NCBI RefSeq assembly: GCF_900109545.1
Contig: NZ_FOAP01000014.1
Location: 1-64,000 of the forward strand
Length of the DNA: 64,000 bases
Direction of reading: 5' to 3'
Source of the DNA: Stigmatella aurantiaca
GTDB lineage: Bacteria > Myxococcota > Myxococcia > Myxococcales > Myxococcaceae
Part shown: in pieces, positions 28,801 to 35,584 of the stretch
Position numbering within the stretch: position 1 is the first letter of the stretch
Layout of the letters: each line of letters opens with the position of its first letter
Position numbers and translations under genes: made by a program
Notes under the pieces: generated by a model
Database searches by the model: none
What the model was told of the DNA's origin: nothing
Seen by the model: the letters and a program-made list of their open reading frames with translations, nothing else

Positions 28801-29400
28801 GCCCCGCGTCACCGCGGCCTGCTGGCACAGCGCGGGCAGCACCCGGGTGGAGAACCCCGTGGCGCCCTGCACCTCCACCTCGGGCAGCAGCCCCAGCTCC
28901 GCCACGGCCGCCGCCAGCACCCCGGGCACCTGCACGGAGGCGGTGGGCGAGAAGCCATAGAGGCGGACGTCGTACAGGTAGAGCGCCAGCTTCTCGCCGT
29001 CCCCATCGAAGGCGACCTTGAAGGTGACGGGGGTGCGCTCCGGGCCAAGCAGCCGGGCCTGCCCCTCCAGGTACCCCGGACGGAAGTGGAGCTTCAGCTC
29101 CTCGATGCCCGAGAGCCGTCCGGCCAGCTCCGACACCTTGCGGGCCACCAGGTCCGCGTCGACGGTCAACTCCAGGAAGCCGAAGAGCAGCTTCTTGCGC
29201 TGGTAGCGCGAGGGCCCCGCGCTGAAGTTGAACGGGAAGGTGACGTCCGGAATCTGCAGCGCGAAGTCGGTGATGGACAGGCCGGGCGCGAGCACCAGCG
29301 GCGGAAAGCCCACGAAGGCTCGCCGGTCCAGCAACCGGAGCTCGGGGGACACGGCGCGCGTGTCGGGCGCGGGCTTGGAGGAATCGCTGTCGGTGGCCAT
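19852..29400 (-). CDS. Giant TPR-repeat protein (3182 aa)
   Basis: This protein is dominated by helical TPR-type repeats from about residue 235 to 2980, with motifs such as A-x-x-x-L-E-x-A and A-L-x-L-x-P repeated many tens of times. The first 225 residues are different: a beta-rich domain (FFNFS-type strands, [32 protein letters not shown]) that may resemble lipid-binding fold families. The last 190 residues after a Pro/Ser linker form a separate alpha/beta domain ([17 protein letters not shown], then [24 protein letters not shown]). No signal peptide or membrane helix is evident, so it is probably cytoplasmic or peripheral to a membrane. It is divergent from a Ser/Thr kinase 169 bp away. 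A scaffold for a large complex is the reasonable guess. Confidence 0.9.
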   Translation of the reverse strand: MATDSDSSKPAPDTRAVSPELRLLDRRAFVGFPPLVLAPGLSITDFALQIPDVTFPFNFSAGPSRYQRKKLLFGFLELTVDADLVARKVSELAGRLSGIEELKLHFRPGYLEGQARLLGPERTPVTFKVAFDGDGEKLALYLYDVRLYGFSPTASVQVPGVLAAAVAELGLLPEVEVQGATGFSTRVLPALCQQAAVTRGFKMPELDQARLSAAEVSSKGLRLRFAAGGLPPPAAPDDELLMTLEGARAFAEQEALIAEGRLAEAREAYLQVGDAQDAHPFAAERLLSLLVADPQAHDLALDVASALLRRREKSPAALWGEAVVRERRGEGPRAAERYLALSALSRRTSEDAAAFHAAEAAARCSRDTAPQVAVKALHELLGLKPDHLPSLKSLARASDLAKDRAGAVRAYRRLAALARDPVEAADAHVHLARLCAQTEDDIAGARLHCEAALRLAPDQPDALLLLGELCHRGGEHLRALKALDRLREVALARHELDRVGQANLLAGRVWEEGLQQLDNALLRYREAVTLMPGEAEPRFAAARVAESLGKVQEALDGYLQALELAGPAPRSESVRRAAHASHHALARLSRTRLGDPARAREHLEAALALDARDLPALEELIPYFRATGRTQELADALEKAAAVYEEPGKRAALWAEAGELYRARLQQPEKAERLLTSALEADPDHKPALEALLALAEAQRDGRQLTRCLGALARLTAEPQERAQKYRRLAVAARDLTFDLELSVHALQEVLRAEPDDLPTLGELCALQRKRSDMGGLATALEERARVAEAQGDKRLAAAALRELAGVLEARLGRVGEALVALEKAARLTPDAAVLLDLADLSLRCERPEHARRALESLLSSLPRTAAPERLADIRARLGRACEMLGDREAAVAAYAQAFPLRRLDDALATRLESLYTELGETRELAELWATRAQALASADRVAEAAPLFLKSARHLLSRGEKPAALLRLSSALDADPQGPLAAEVLELLAELELERGEKLEAARLYARKAGLIADTRLGARLLFRASLLAAGSAREETYLAEALERDATFSPARVRRAELRLPSDPRGALEDLEAVLALPLSDPDAPRETELLSLNRKAATAAVRANRPDAARRLLAQYSTHAPSDLEAQLELVELHRKAGARDALADLLTELWPRLRGEAQRQARRELAELALSLGRPAEAATALRALLAEEPTDLWAARALMDLLPAPGTGTPEEEAERLVLLGTQLSAAEGEERATLLARRAALHRAAGRAEAARDDYTEAARLALRPAPLWLALAELAHVAQDEVAELSAWRRAVAADPSVGERARDRLLVLAATLVEKDVREPAREALRAVLGLELSPADRCEAFFSLATLARRDGQPEAEAEALADAARQGPLPRRVEALLSRAALLEQRDSLEEAARSLEGALALSPRHPGATLALQRVLRRLEDWSALAALLAAEAPHAPASTAASLYAELAGLYLDRLAQPAEAEAALRESLRLSPEDMRVRRQLVTLVVGQGSLLEAATLLEEAVPQQSPSEAAELLWEASAHAQKASEQDRALVLARRAHALVPAEGKHLEELAGLLFQAGDVKEALPLQEKLAARADFAGAPEAAEATLRRLGELAERAGDLKRAVDAWRRLAAQRPLNEEAVQRLAVLLERDDPRAAFEALVAHAKALPPSDETAQRLVALSERALASLADVNVAASLLARAAEMASEPLPLRQSLAALYRERGRTLELLVELRRVATLAVRAGQVDTALAAYDEEARLAEDSGRMDEALETLGILRDLLVSQEKPAGAAAYERRRAELLQDVKLDLLAAEASLERSFTLAADLETARMGEGLAVRRSDPAAQARWLERMLPLQAGAREQGEVLLRLTRLYLGVLDDAAKAEASLREALRRDRGLTEAEQLLSELLEREGRLAELAAWYEECAEEEPDAARRSALLRRAASIYRERAGRPDAAVIALLAARAAAPDDLELTAQTAELLHEVGRAEDAAEFDAILLETDPFREPVFTRQREFLTKTGDTQSLAALMLRRAQHQPPREAAASYLAAARYFREDGAMERARLCEDQAFELDATNTEAFELLRERMAGDVRRLVDLLAQRAAALPDEEARPLLRERAERLLEAGETLLAAEAFDAYLAQAGEDMEALAARAELAAQGGGPSASQPYDRRLVAVGQGLPVPVRVRTWMRLGHASLAIGAYRDAADAFEAVVALDPEGERGQEALSLLSEAYARTGDNPGLFRASIQLARRAEGATAEVLYRRAADLFEDPSEAIDALLPLARLHPADPALIDRAVEGLRTLGWHSELLEVYESGASAVGGPRAAELLLAAASVAEAQLGDDDWAWKLRQRAAQTDPSHEVALRQLVDGLRQRGDTVRLLEALERLVARTQDADEAPLLRLELASLARAARQFPLARRALEEVVEQGPSGVGYADALDALEPLLDDAPLRRAEIRLARSELASGEATKVALLVSAAEDFETAGRLPEALKAAKAAASVSPRVPTLRLQARLHQAAGETDRAARTLLLAARAAKADEQSALLLEAAGLWEEAGEAAEALEVLERLVTDAPEALEPSEWARRFLRLGAPERALAVGFSPAMAEGRLSDALALAESARDEARVREALWALVAQPEEAPGAVDRLVGGLREEKDFAGLLTLAERLSPQDPARSEALRAEVLEAVEAPGALRLRAFELLSTHEAFPERARGLLSSVGQLPEELAGALLIHVRTWHAAERIEALGVAAEHWPERRTALLRERLGHERAEGLKEDAERTLEQLIEGEADLAERVALRLERGELLLTLSQRARARQAFEQVLTEDATNQAAVKHLLALLDEKDESAPFVAMAERLEALVGAEAMAPYRERWAEAHEALWQPEKAAAQLEALPETPERLARRVRLAEERGLTGEALLLRERLTEAPAELESILRQYLDAQLLAFAARLAGRLLEREALSPEATRLVAERLSPTREGAALATRLWPGLLRERPVDVDGWTLFAEALRLLGRPEAAERVDGIAAALSSSEAPAPAVSVTPLPLPGEFRHPSPPGALAVTGESLPRLYTALRPTLEALGAGGVRVLLDPEGGVEAYLLGPDALVLGAGTLTCFGPAELGFLCALALSLGEAGVALSRPGDVPGLREAAVASFRSVPASLAAGRVLAQLAPGVRGGDPRAVALGPVLATSEPFRAVAFTVLELVEAAR

Positions 29401-29569
29401 CGGGGTTGAGTGCCCAGGAAGCTAACACGCACCCTAAGCCCTCGGAATTTTTACCAATCCCCTGGCTGGAGGGCAGGCGGTTCAGCGGATTACACAGCAG
29501 GTGGAACTTCACCGGCCCGCGAGAGATGAACCATGCGCGGGGGGGCGTTCTCGGCCAAGATGCCGGGCG

Positions 29570-31990
29570 GTGCTTGCCTCCGATACCCTCGTTCTCGATG
29601 GCCGCTTCCGGGTTCTCCAGCCCCTGGGCGCCGGAGGCATGGGACAGGTGTACCTGGGCGAGCAGGTGTCGCTGGGCCGCAAGGTGGCCATCAAGGTCCT
29701 CCACCAGGATCTGCACCTGCAGCCGGGCATGGCGGAGCGCTTCAAGCGCGAGGCCCAGCTCCTGTCGGCGGTGGAGCACCCGGCCGTCGTGCGGATCATC
29801 GACTTTGGCGAGTCCGAGCACTCGGCCTGCCTGGTGATGGAGCTGGTGGAGGGCGAGAGCCTCAACGACGTGCTCCAGAAGGGGCCCCTGGCCCCGGAGC
29901 GCGCCCTCACCGTGCTGCGCCAGCTCGCCGAAGGGCTGAGCGCCATCCACGCCCAGGGCATCATCCACCGCGACATCAAGCCGGAGAACGTCTTCCTCAC
30001 CAGAGGCCCCCGGGGCGAGCAGGCGCGGCTCCTGGACTTCGGCATCGCGCGGCTCGTCGAGCCCGACGCGGACAGCGCCGTGAGCCAGGTGGGCATGGTG
30101 CTGGGCACCCCGGAGTACCTGTCCCCCGAGCAGGCCGTGGGCGCCCGCGCCGACGTGCGGAGCGACCTGTACTGCCTGGGCGTGCTCGCCTACCGCGTGC
30201 TCTCCGGGCAACTGCCCTTCCCGGGCCCCAGCCCGCGCCAGTTCATCGCCCAGCATGCCAGCGCCGCCCCCCTGCCCCTGGACCGGGCCGCGCCGGGGCT
30301 GGCCACGCACCCCACGCTGGTGCCCCTGGTGATGCGGCTGCTGGAGAAGGAGCCCTCGCGGCGCTTCCAGACCGCCCACGAGCTGGCGGACGCGCTGTCC
30401 TCCGCCGCCACCCTGCCCTTGCCGGCCTCGGCCCTGCCCCCGGGCGCGACCAGCCTCGCGCAGCCGGTCTCTACCGGCACCGCGGCCTTCGGGGCGCCGC
30501 CGCCCGTGCCGGACGGAGAGGCCCCCAGCGAGGGCCCCCGGGTCTGGAGCCCGCCCGCGGGCAGCAGCGCCACGGCCGCCTTTGGCGGCCCGCTGCCGCC
30601 CGTCAGCTCGGGCACGGCCATCTTCGGGACCGCGGCGCCGGCCTCCAGCGGCACGCTGACGAGCAAGCCGCAGAACCTCACGGTGATGCTCACGAGCATC
30701 CAGGGCTTCTCCGAGCTCGTCTCCCGGCAGACGCACGAGGAGCACCTGCGCATGCTGCAGACCTACGAGGAGCTCCTGGTGCCCGCGCTGCGCGAGCGCG
30801 AGGGGAAGCTCGTGCAGAAGCGCGAGGACTCGCTGCTCGCGGTGTTCGCCTCCCCCACGGGCGCGGTGCTCTGCGGCATGGAGATGCAGGACCGGCTCTG
30901 GCGGCACAACCAGACGCAGCCCCCGGAGGGCCAGCTCCGTGTGCGCCTCTGCCTGCACACGGGCGAGGTGCTGCTCACGCGCGGCATGGTGATTGGCGAG
31001 CCCATGCAGATCGTCAAGTCCGTGGAGCAGGTGGCCCTGGCGGACGAGGTCACCTTCACCGAGTCCGTGAACCTGGCGCGCAACCGGGCCGGGACGGAGA
31101 GCGAGCCCTGCGGCACCATCGCCCTGCCCGGCGTGGGCGGGGCGCTCCAGCTCTACCGCGCCAAGCGCGCCGCCGAGGGCCTCCCCTTTGGCGTCCCGCC
31201 CTCCACGGACGCCTCGCTGGCCAAGAAGACCGGGATGCTGGCCACACGTCCCCGGCTCGCCTGGCCGCGGGGCACCGGCCTGCAGGGGCGCACGCTCCGG
31301 CTCGCGGTGGGGGGCGCCGTCGCGGGACTGTTCCTGCTGGGAAGCGGGGTGGCGGTGTGGCACTGGAACCAGAGCCCCGACATCCAGGCGCGGCGGCTGC
31401 TGAAGGCGGACAAGCCCGCCGAGGCGCTCAAGCGCATCGACGCGGTGCCCCTGGAGGAGCGCAAGCAGGACGCGGCGCTCCAGGGCACCCGGGCGCGGGC
31501 GCTGCACGCGCTGAACCGCCACACCGAGGAGCTCAACACCCTGCTGGCGCTGGAGGCGGACGCCAAGGAGGACGTGGCGCCCGAGGTGCTGGAGGGGCTC
31601 GCGGAGGACTTCGGCGAGGACGAGGGGGACAAGGGGCTGCGCAAGCTGCTCGCCGCGTTTCCCAAGAAGGCGCTGCACGGACACTTCGAGTCCCTGGCCG
31701 AGGGTGAGCACTCACCCAAGCAGTGGGGCGCGCTGCGCTACCTGGAGGCCATGCAGGACACCGAAGGGGTGGACCTGGTGCGCGTGTACACGGCGGCGCT
31801 GGCGGCGAAGGGCTGCGGCGTCCGGGCCAAGGCGGCGCGGCGGCTCGGGGCCCTGGGAGACGCGGACGCGGTGCCCGCGCTCACCAAGCTGGCCAGCGCG
31901 CCCAAGGAGCGGACCGTGTTCTCCGGAAAGAACTGCGGCCAGGACGAAGCGGCCGACGCGCTTCAGCTCCTGAAGAAGAAGGCCCCCTGA
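29570..31990 (+). CDS. Ser/Thr protein kinase with degenerate cyclase domain and membrane anchor
   Basis: This protein of about 806 aa starts with a PknB-type kinase (about 12-280): LGAGGMGQVYLG, Lys near 38, HRDIKPEN near 133 and DFG near 155, all intact. A Pro/Ala/Ser/Thr-rich linker follows. Residues 369-525 resemble a class III cyclase (LTVMLTSIQGFSEL, EDSLLAVF, LCLHTGEV), but the first metal Asp is Ser and the Asn/Arg pair is missing, so activity is doubtful. A single membrane helix at about 577-600 (AVGGAVAGLFLLGSGVAVWHW) leads to a helical C-terminal domain, probably outside the cytoplasm. The GTG at 29570 is preferred over the GTG at 29501 because the kinase begins soon after; no strong ribosome site is visible for either. 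It is divergent from the giant TPR gene. Confidence 0.9.
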   Translation: MLASDTLVLDGRFRVLQPLGAGGMGQVYLGEQVSLGRKVAIKVLHQDLHLQPGMAERFKREAQLLSAVEHPAVVRIIDFGESEHSACLVMELVEGESLNDVLQKGPLAPERALTVLRQLAEGLSAIHAQGIIHRDIKPENVFLTRGPRGEQARLLDFGIARLVEPDADSAVSQVGMVLGTPEYLSPEQAVGARADVRSDLYCLGVLAYRVLSGQLPFPGPSPRQFIAQHASAAPLPLDRAAPGLATHPTLVPLVMRLLEKEPSRRFQTAHELADALSSAATLPLPASALPPGATSLAQPVSTGTAAFGAPPPVPDGEAPSEGPRVWSPPAGSSATAAFGGPLPPVSSGTAIFGTAAPASSGTLTSKPQNLTVMLTSIQGFSELVSRQTHEEHLRMLQTYEELLVPALREREGKLVQKREDSLLAVFASPTGAVLCGMEMQDRLWRHNQTQPPEGQLRVRLCLHTGEVLLTRGMVIGEPMQIVKSVEQVALADEVTFTESVNLARNRAGTESEPCGTIALPGVGGALQLYRAKRAAEGLPFGVPPSTDASLAKKTGMLATRPRLAWPRGTGLQGRTLRLAVGGAVAGLFLLGSGVAVWHWNQSPDIQARRLLKADKPAEALKRIDAVPLEERKQDAALQGTRARALHALNRHTEELNTLLALEADAKEDVAPEVLEGLAEDFGEDEGDKGLRKLLAAFPKKALHGHFESLAEGEHSPKQWGALRYLEAMQDTEGVDLVRVYTAALAAKGCGVRAKAARRLGALGDADAVPALTKLASAPKERTVFSGKNCGQDEAADALQLLKKKAP

Positions 31991-32000
31991 GCGGGCTCAG
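31987..32000. terminator. Palindromic hairpin shared by convergent kinase and lipoprotein stops
   Basis: CTGAGC (31987-31992), GG, GCTCAG (31995-32000). The stop TGA of the kinase lies in the left arm and the stop TGA of the lipoprotein in the right arm. The perfect stem is short and has no U-run. Confidence 0.35.
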
Positions 32001-32410
32001 TCGTCGCGCCGCGCATGGCCATGCCCCCGGCCCCGGCCCCGCCCGTGGCCATGGTCATGGTCATGGTCATTGTCGTCCCAGTCCTTGCCCCGGCGCTTCA
32101 CCTTCTCGTCCACCTTGAGCAGCTCGCGCGAGAACGCGTGGTAGTCGGCGAAGAGGTGGCCCCGGGCGTTGCCCACGGAGGCGTCGTACTGGAGCTTCCA
32201 CACGTCATTGCCCGTGCGGTGGGCCTTGCGGAGCTGGCACTGGTAGCCCCGGGAGCGGCACAGCGAGTAGCCCTGGTGCACCGCCTCGTCGTAGCTCATG
32301 GCCACGGGCCGGGGCGGCGGTGGAGGAGGCCCCCGCCGGCGGGGATTCGAGGACTGCACCAGACAGCCAGGCACCAGCAGCAGGACACCCAAGAGCAGGA
32401 CAATGCGCAT
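31997..32410 (-). CDS. Lipoprotein with His/Asp-rich metal-binding tail
   Basis: This 137-aa protein begins MRIVLLLGVLLLVPGCLVQSS, a clear lipoprotein signal (Cys16). After a Pro/Arg linker (RRRGPPPPPPRP) there is a compact domain of about 70 residues with two Cys (LCRSRGYQCQLR). The last 25 residues are almost only Asp, His, Gly and Arg (DDNDHDHDHGHGRGRGRGHG), a composition typical of segments that bind Ni, Zn or Cu ions. The ATG at 32410 is chosen because the signal peptide starts there; the frame stays open upstream into the histidine kinase gene. It lies 32 bp downstream of the kinase/hydrolase pair on the same strand. Its cellular role is unknown. Confidence 0.8.
   Translation of the reverse strand: MRIVLLLGVLLLVPGCLVQSSNPRRRGPPPPPPRPVAMSYDEAVHQGYSLCRSRGYQCQLRKAHRTGNDVWKLQYDASVGNARGHLFADYHAFSRELLKVDEKVKRRGKDWDDNDHDHDHGHGRGRGRGHGHARRDD
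32050..32073. repeat. Hexanucleotide tandem repeat in the His/Asp tail
   Basis: Three perfect CATGGT units (32050-32067) plus a fourth with one mismatch. In the lipoprotein frame this encodes the alternating His-Asp run, so slippage would change the number of His-Asp pairs without a frameshift. Confidence 0.6.
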
Positions 32411-32442
32411 CCCCCTCCCATACGACTGGGAACGGGGCGCCT

Positions 32443-34440
32443 TCAATCCCACATGCCCAGATCGTCCTTCAGCGCATCCAGGATGGCATCCAGCTCCTCG
32501 TGGATGGTGCGGATGACGGCGTGGATGCCGTCCGCGTTGCCGCCCGGGTTCTGGAGCAGCTTCCGCCCCTGCGCCAGCGCCCCGCACAGCACCCGGGGCT
32601 GCATCAGCTCCAGGGGCATCTTCATCTGGTGGGTCAGAAAGTCGAACGCCTCCACATTGCCCGTCTCCAGGGCCTTGCGGAGGTCATGCTTCTGCTTCTC
32701 GAAGGTCCCGATGGCGATGGTGCTCAGCTCGACTTCTCCCGACCGGTCCCCCTCCGCCAGGTTCTTGAAGCGCTGGAGATCAAACCGCGGCTCGGGCTGG
32801 GGGGCCTTCACCCCAGCGAGCGCCTGCACGGCCGTCTCCTGGGCACGGTCCTTCTCCGCCAGCGCCCGGGAGCGGGCCCCATGCCGGGCGAGCACCGCGA
32901 AGAGCTCCTGGGGCATGAAGGGCTTGCCGACGAAATCCGTGAAGCCCGCGTCCTCGCGCGCCTCCGGCCCCAGCAACGCCGAGGCCGACAGGGCGATGAT
33001 GGGCAGCCGCCGCAGCCGGGCGACGGAGTGGTTCCGCAGGAGCTGGGTGGCCTCGTAGCCGTCCATCTGGGGCATCTGCAGATCCATCAGCACGGCGTCG
33101 TACCGGTGCTCCAGGGCCCGCTCCACGGCGAGCCGGCCGTTGGCCACCACGTCGAAGTCCACGCCCCACCGGCGCAGGAACTGGGAGAGCACGAAGACGT
33201 TGACGGCGTTGTCCTCGGCCACCAGGACCCTGAGCCCCTGGAGCGCCCGCGCATCCAGCAGCGCCTCGTCCCCCGGCACCTCCAGGGCCACGGAATCCGG
33301 AGCCACCTTCAGCCGCACGTCGAAGGAGAACGCGGAGCCCTCGCCCGGCACACTCTCCACGTGCATCTTGCTGCCGTGAAGATCCAGGAGCTTCTGGCAG
33401 ATGGTCAGCCCCAGGCCGGAGCCGCCGTATTTCCAGGTGATGTCGTAGCTGGCCTGGGAGAACTCCTCGAAGATCTTCGCCAGCCGGTCCTGCTCGATGC
33501 CAATGCCCGTGTCCGACACCCGGAAGCCCAGGGACACCCGGTCCGCGTCCTTCTCGAGCAGCCGGACCCCCAGCGTCACGGAGCCCTGCTCGGTGAACTT
33601 GATGGCATTGCCCAGCAGGTTGGTGAGCACCTGGCCCAGCTTGACGGGGTCTCCCATCAGCTCGCTGGGCACCCGCGGCTCGAACTCCACCCGGATGGCC
33701 AGCTTCTTCTCCTCCGCCTTGACGCTCAAGCCGGAGCAGATGCCGTGGAGCAGCTGGCGCAGGTCGAACCGCCGCTCCTCCAGCGCCATCTTCCCCGCCT
33801 CCAGCTTGTTGAAGTCCAGGATGCTGTTGAGCAGCCCCAGCAGGTTCTCGGACGAGGCCCGCAGGATGCGCACGTACTCCTGGTACAGCGGCGGCAGCGT
33901 GGCCTGCCCCAGCAGGTTCGACAGCCCGATGATGGCGTTCATCGGGGTGCGGATCTCGTGGCTCATCATGGACAGGAAGTCCGCCTTGGCCTGCGTGGCC
34001 TGCTCGGCTTTCTTCCGGGCCAGCACCAGCTCCCGCTCGTAGTTCTTGCGGTCGGTGATGTCGAACAGCGTGGTCCGGTGGAACAGCGTCTTGCCTGACG
34101 CGTCCTTCTTCTGCACGGTGTTGAGCAGCACCGGAAACCGCTGGCCGTTCTTGCGCACCAGATCGAACGTCAGCTCGTTCACGGCGCCCTGGAGCTGGAG
34201 CAGGGGCGCGTAGTGCGTCTCGTGGAAGATGCGCCCGCCGCCGGTGAGCAGATCCTGAAGCCGCTTGTGCCCCAGCAGCTCCTCCCGCGAATAGCCCATC
34301 CACCGCAGGAAGGTCTGGTTGGCCCGGACGAGGGTGCCATCGGGCAGCGTGGAGATGTAGCCACAAGGCGCGCTGTCGTAGAGCTCCTCAGCACTCTCCT
34401 CTACCCCGGTGCTGGACAGTGTCTTCTCTGGGCTTTCCAC
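32443..34440 (-). CDS. PAS hybrid histidine kinase with receiver and Hpt-like domain
   Basis: This 665-aa protein has a PAS domain (about 16-135), a HisKA domain with MMSHEIRTPMNA (His near 160), an ATPase domain (about 270-385: LLGNAIKF, DTGIGI, GSGLGL), a receiver (about 410-525) with phospho-Asp near 453 in VLMDLQMPQMDG, and a C-terminal four-helix region (about 570-655) like an Hpt domain. The Hpt site reads FLTHQMKMP instead of the usual HxLKG, so phosphotransfer needs checking. No membrane helix is seen, so it is a soluble sensor. The RsbQ-like hydrolase gene ends 15 bp upstream on the same strand, as in known hydrolase-PAS sensing pairs. The output regulator is not nearby. Confidence 0.92.
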   Translation of the reverse strand: MESPEKTLSSTGVEESAEELYDSAPCGYISTLPDGTLVRANQTFLRWMGYSREELLGHKRLQDLLTGGGRIFHETHYAPLLQLQGAVNELTFDLVRKNGQRFPVLLNTVQKKDASGKTLFHRTTLFDITDRKNYERELVLARKKAEQATQAKADFLSMMSHEIRTPMNAIIGLSNLLGQATLPPLYQEYVRILRASSENLLGLLNSILDFNKLEAGKMALEERRFDLRQLLHGICSGLSVKAEEKKLAIRVEFEPRVPSELMGDPVKLGQVLTNLLGNAIKFTEQGSVTLGVRLLEKDADRVSLGFRVSDTGIGIEQDRLAKIFEEFSQASYDITWKYGGSGLGLTICQKLLDLHGSKMHVESVPGEGSAFSFDVRLKVAPDSVALEVPGDEALLDARALQGLRVLVAEDNAVNVFVLSQFLRRWGVDFDVVANGRLAVERALEHRYDAVLMDLQMPQMDGYEATQLLRNHSVARLRRLPIIALSASALLGPEAREDAGFTDFVGKPFMPQELFAVLARHGARSRALAEKDRAQETAVQALAGVKAPQPEPRFDLQRFKNLAEGDRSGEVELSTIAIGTFEKQKHDLRKALETGNVEAFDFLTHQMKMPLELMQPRVLCGALAQGRKLLQNPGGNADGIHAVIRTIHEELDAILDALKDDLGMWD

Positions 34441-34455
34441 GGTGCGACCCGGCTC

Positions 34456-35250
34456 TCAAGCGGCGAGGAAACTTCTCATGGCATCAATGGTCTCTTCGGG
34501 AGCGCTCAGATGAGGACAGTGTCCAGTAGCTTTCATCAGCCGCAGCTCGCTCCGGGCCAGCGTGCCGTGCAGGTACCGGCCCACGGATTCCGGCGCGATG
34601 ACGTCCTGGGCGCACTGGAGGATGAGCGTCCGGGCCTTCAGCTTCGGCAGGTCCGCCCGGTTGTCCGACAGAAAGGTGACGCGCGCGAAGTGCTTGGCGA
34701 TCTCTGGATCCGCCCGGCAGAAGCTGTTGTTCAGCTCCGCGGCCAGCTCGGGGCGGTCCGGGTTGCCCATGATGACCGGGGTGATGGCGCTGGACCAGCC
34801 CAGGTAGTTGCTGTCGAGCGACTCCAGCAGCTCCTCGATGTCCTGCCGGGTGAAGCCCCCCGCGTAGCTCCCATCGTCGATATAGCAGGGCGAGGGGCCC
34901 ACCATGATCATGCGCTCGAACCGGTGCGGCTCGGCGATCGCCGCCAGCAGGCCGATCATCGTGCTCACCGAGTGGCCCACGAAGATGGCGTCCTTCAGGT
35001 CCAGTTCCCGGCAGATCTCCAGGAGATCATCCGCATAGCCCTTCAGGGCGCTGTACTTGCTGCGGACGTACGCCGTGGTATCCGACTGCCCCGCCCCCAC
35101 GTGGTCGAAGAGCACCAGCCGGTAGTCCCGCTCGAAGGCTGGGGTGATGTGGCGCCAGACGTTCTGGTCACACCCATACCCGTGGGCCAGCACCATCACC
35201 TTGGGCCCCTGGCCGTGGAGACGGACGTTGTTTCGCTGAAGGGCAGTCAT
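34456..35250 (-). CDS. RsbQ-like alpha/beta hydrolase (PAS-partner sensor)
   Basis: This 264-aa protein has the catalytic triad of RsbQ and the related plant receptors KAI2/D14: Ser94 in GHSVS, Asp216 in LQCAQDVIAP and His244 in TGHCPHLS, with spacing close to that known for Bacillus RsbQ (Ser96, Asp219, His247). The oxyanion segment AHGYGCDQNVW is also typical. In Bacillus, RsbQ works with the PAS-containing RsbP to sense energy stress. The ATG at 35250 matches the family start; an ATG at 35376 would add 42 residues that the family lacks. The downstream gene, 15 bp away, encodes a PAS hybrid kinase, so the pair probably senses a small hydrophobic ligand or metabolite. Confidence 0.88.
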   Translation of the reverse strand: MTALQRNNVRLHGQGPKVMVLAHGYGCDQNVWRHITPAFERDYRLVLFDHVGAGQSDTTAYVRSKYSALKGYADDLLEICRELDLKDAIFVGHSVSTMIGLLAAIAEPHRFERMIMVGPSPCYIDDGSYAGGFTRQDIEELLESLDSNYLGWSSAITPVIMGNPDRPELAAELNNSFCRADPEIAKHFARVTFLSDNRADLPKLKARTLILQCAQDVIAPESVGRYLHGTLARSELRLMKATGHCPHLSAPEETIDAMRSFLAA

Positions 35251-35363
35251 GGGCACGGGCGGAGGGGGAAAGTCGCCACTGCCGACCAACGTAGGCAGAT
35301 TCCCCTCGAACTCAAGGGCGAGCGCGCCCCGGCGGATTGCCCTTTGGGATAGGTGGGAAATGA

Positions 35364-35375
35364 TGACACATGTCA
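35364..35375. promoter_or_regulatory. Operator-like palindrome, copy 1
   Basis: TGACA-CA-TGTCA, with flanking bases extending the symmetry to GATGAC/GTCATC arms. It lies 114 bp before the chosen start of the RsbQ-like gene. The same pattern recurs 57 bp away, which argues for a regulator binding as two dimers. Confidence 0.5.
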
Positions 35376-35420
35376 TCCCCCTGGTGACTCAGGTCCTACC
35401 TGAGCCTGGCTTTTCCGTGG

Positions 35421-35432
35421 TGACACCTGTCA
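35421..35432. promoter_or_regulatory. Operator-like palindrome, copy 2
   Basis: TGACA-CC-TGTCA, flanked symmetrically by GG and CC, giving a 16-base near-perfect palindrome. It matches copy 1 at all ten arm positions and is on the protease side of the region. Confidence 0.5.
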
Positions 35433-35584
35433 CCAGGGGAGACTCCGCCTGCTTGTGATTTCAAGGCTTTGCCTGGGCAGCAGGCTCCTGTGGGACCATG
35501 TAGCTCATGGCACACATCATGCTCTAAGTCTGCGCATATCCCCCACCCACACCTACCTGTGGGTTCGCCCCAGAGCCGCTCACC

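Larger units (their letters stand above)
35251..35584. other. Intergenic region between the RsbQ-like gene and the M4 protease
   Basis: These 334 bp hold no convincing gene. They separate two divergent genes and carry two matching palindromes (35364-35375 and 35421-35432) with a further inverted repeat, CTCAGG/CCTGAG, at 35388-35404 between them. The stretch near 35500-35570 is relatively AT-rich and may hold the protease promoter, but no clear -10/-35 pair stands out. Confidence 0.5.

Noticed and set aside
25063-29409. A 1448-codon open frame on the plus strand over the giant TPR gene
   Set aside because: It mirrors the minus-strand gene, is rich in Gln/Gly/Arg/Leu without any domain, and arises because the real gene uses G/C in third positions. 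The TPR frame is the coding one.
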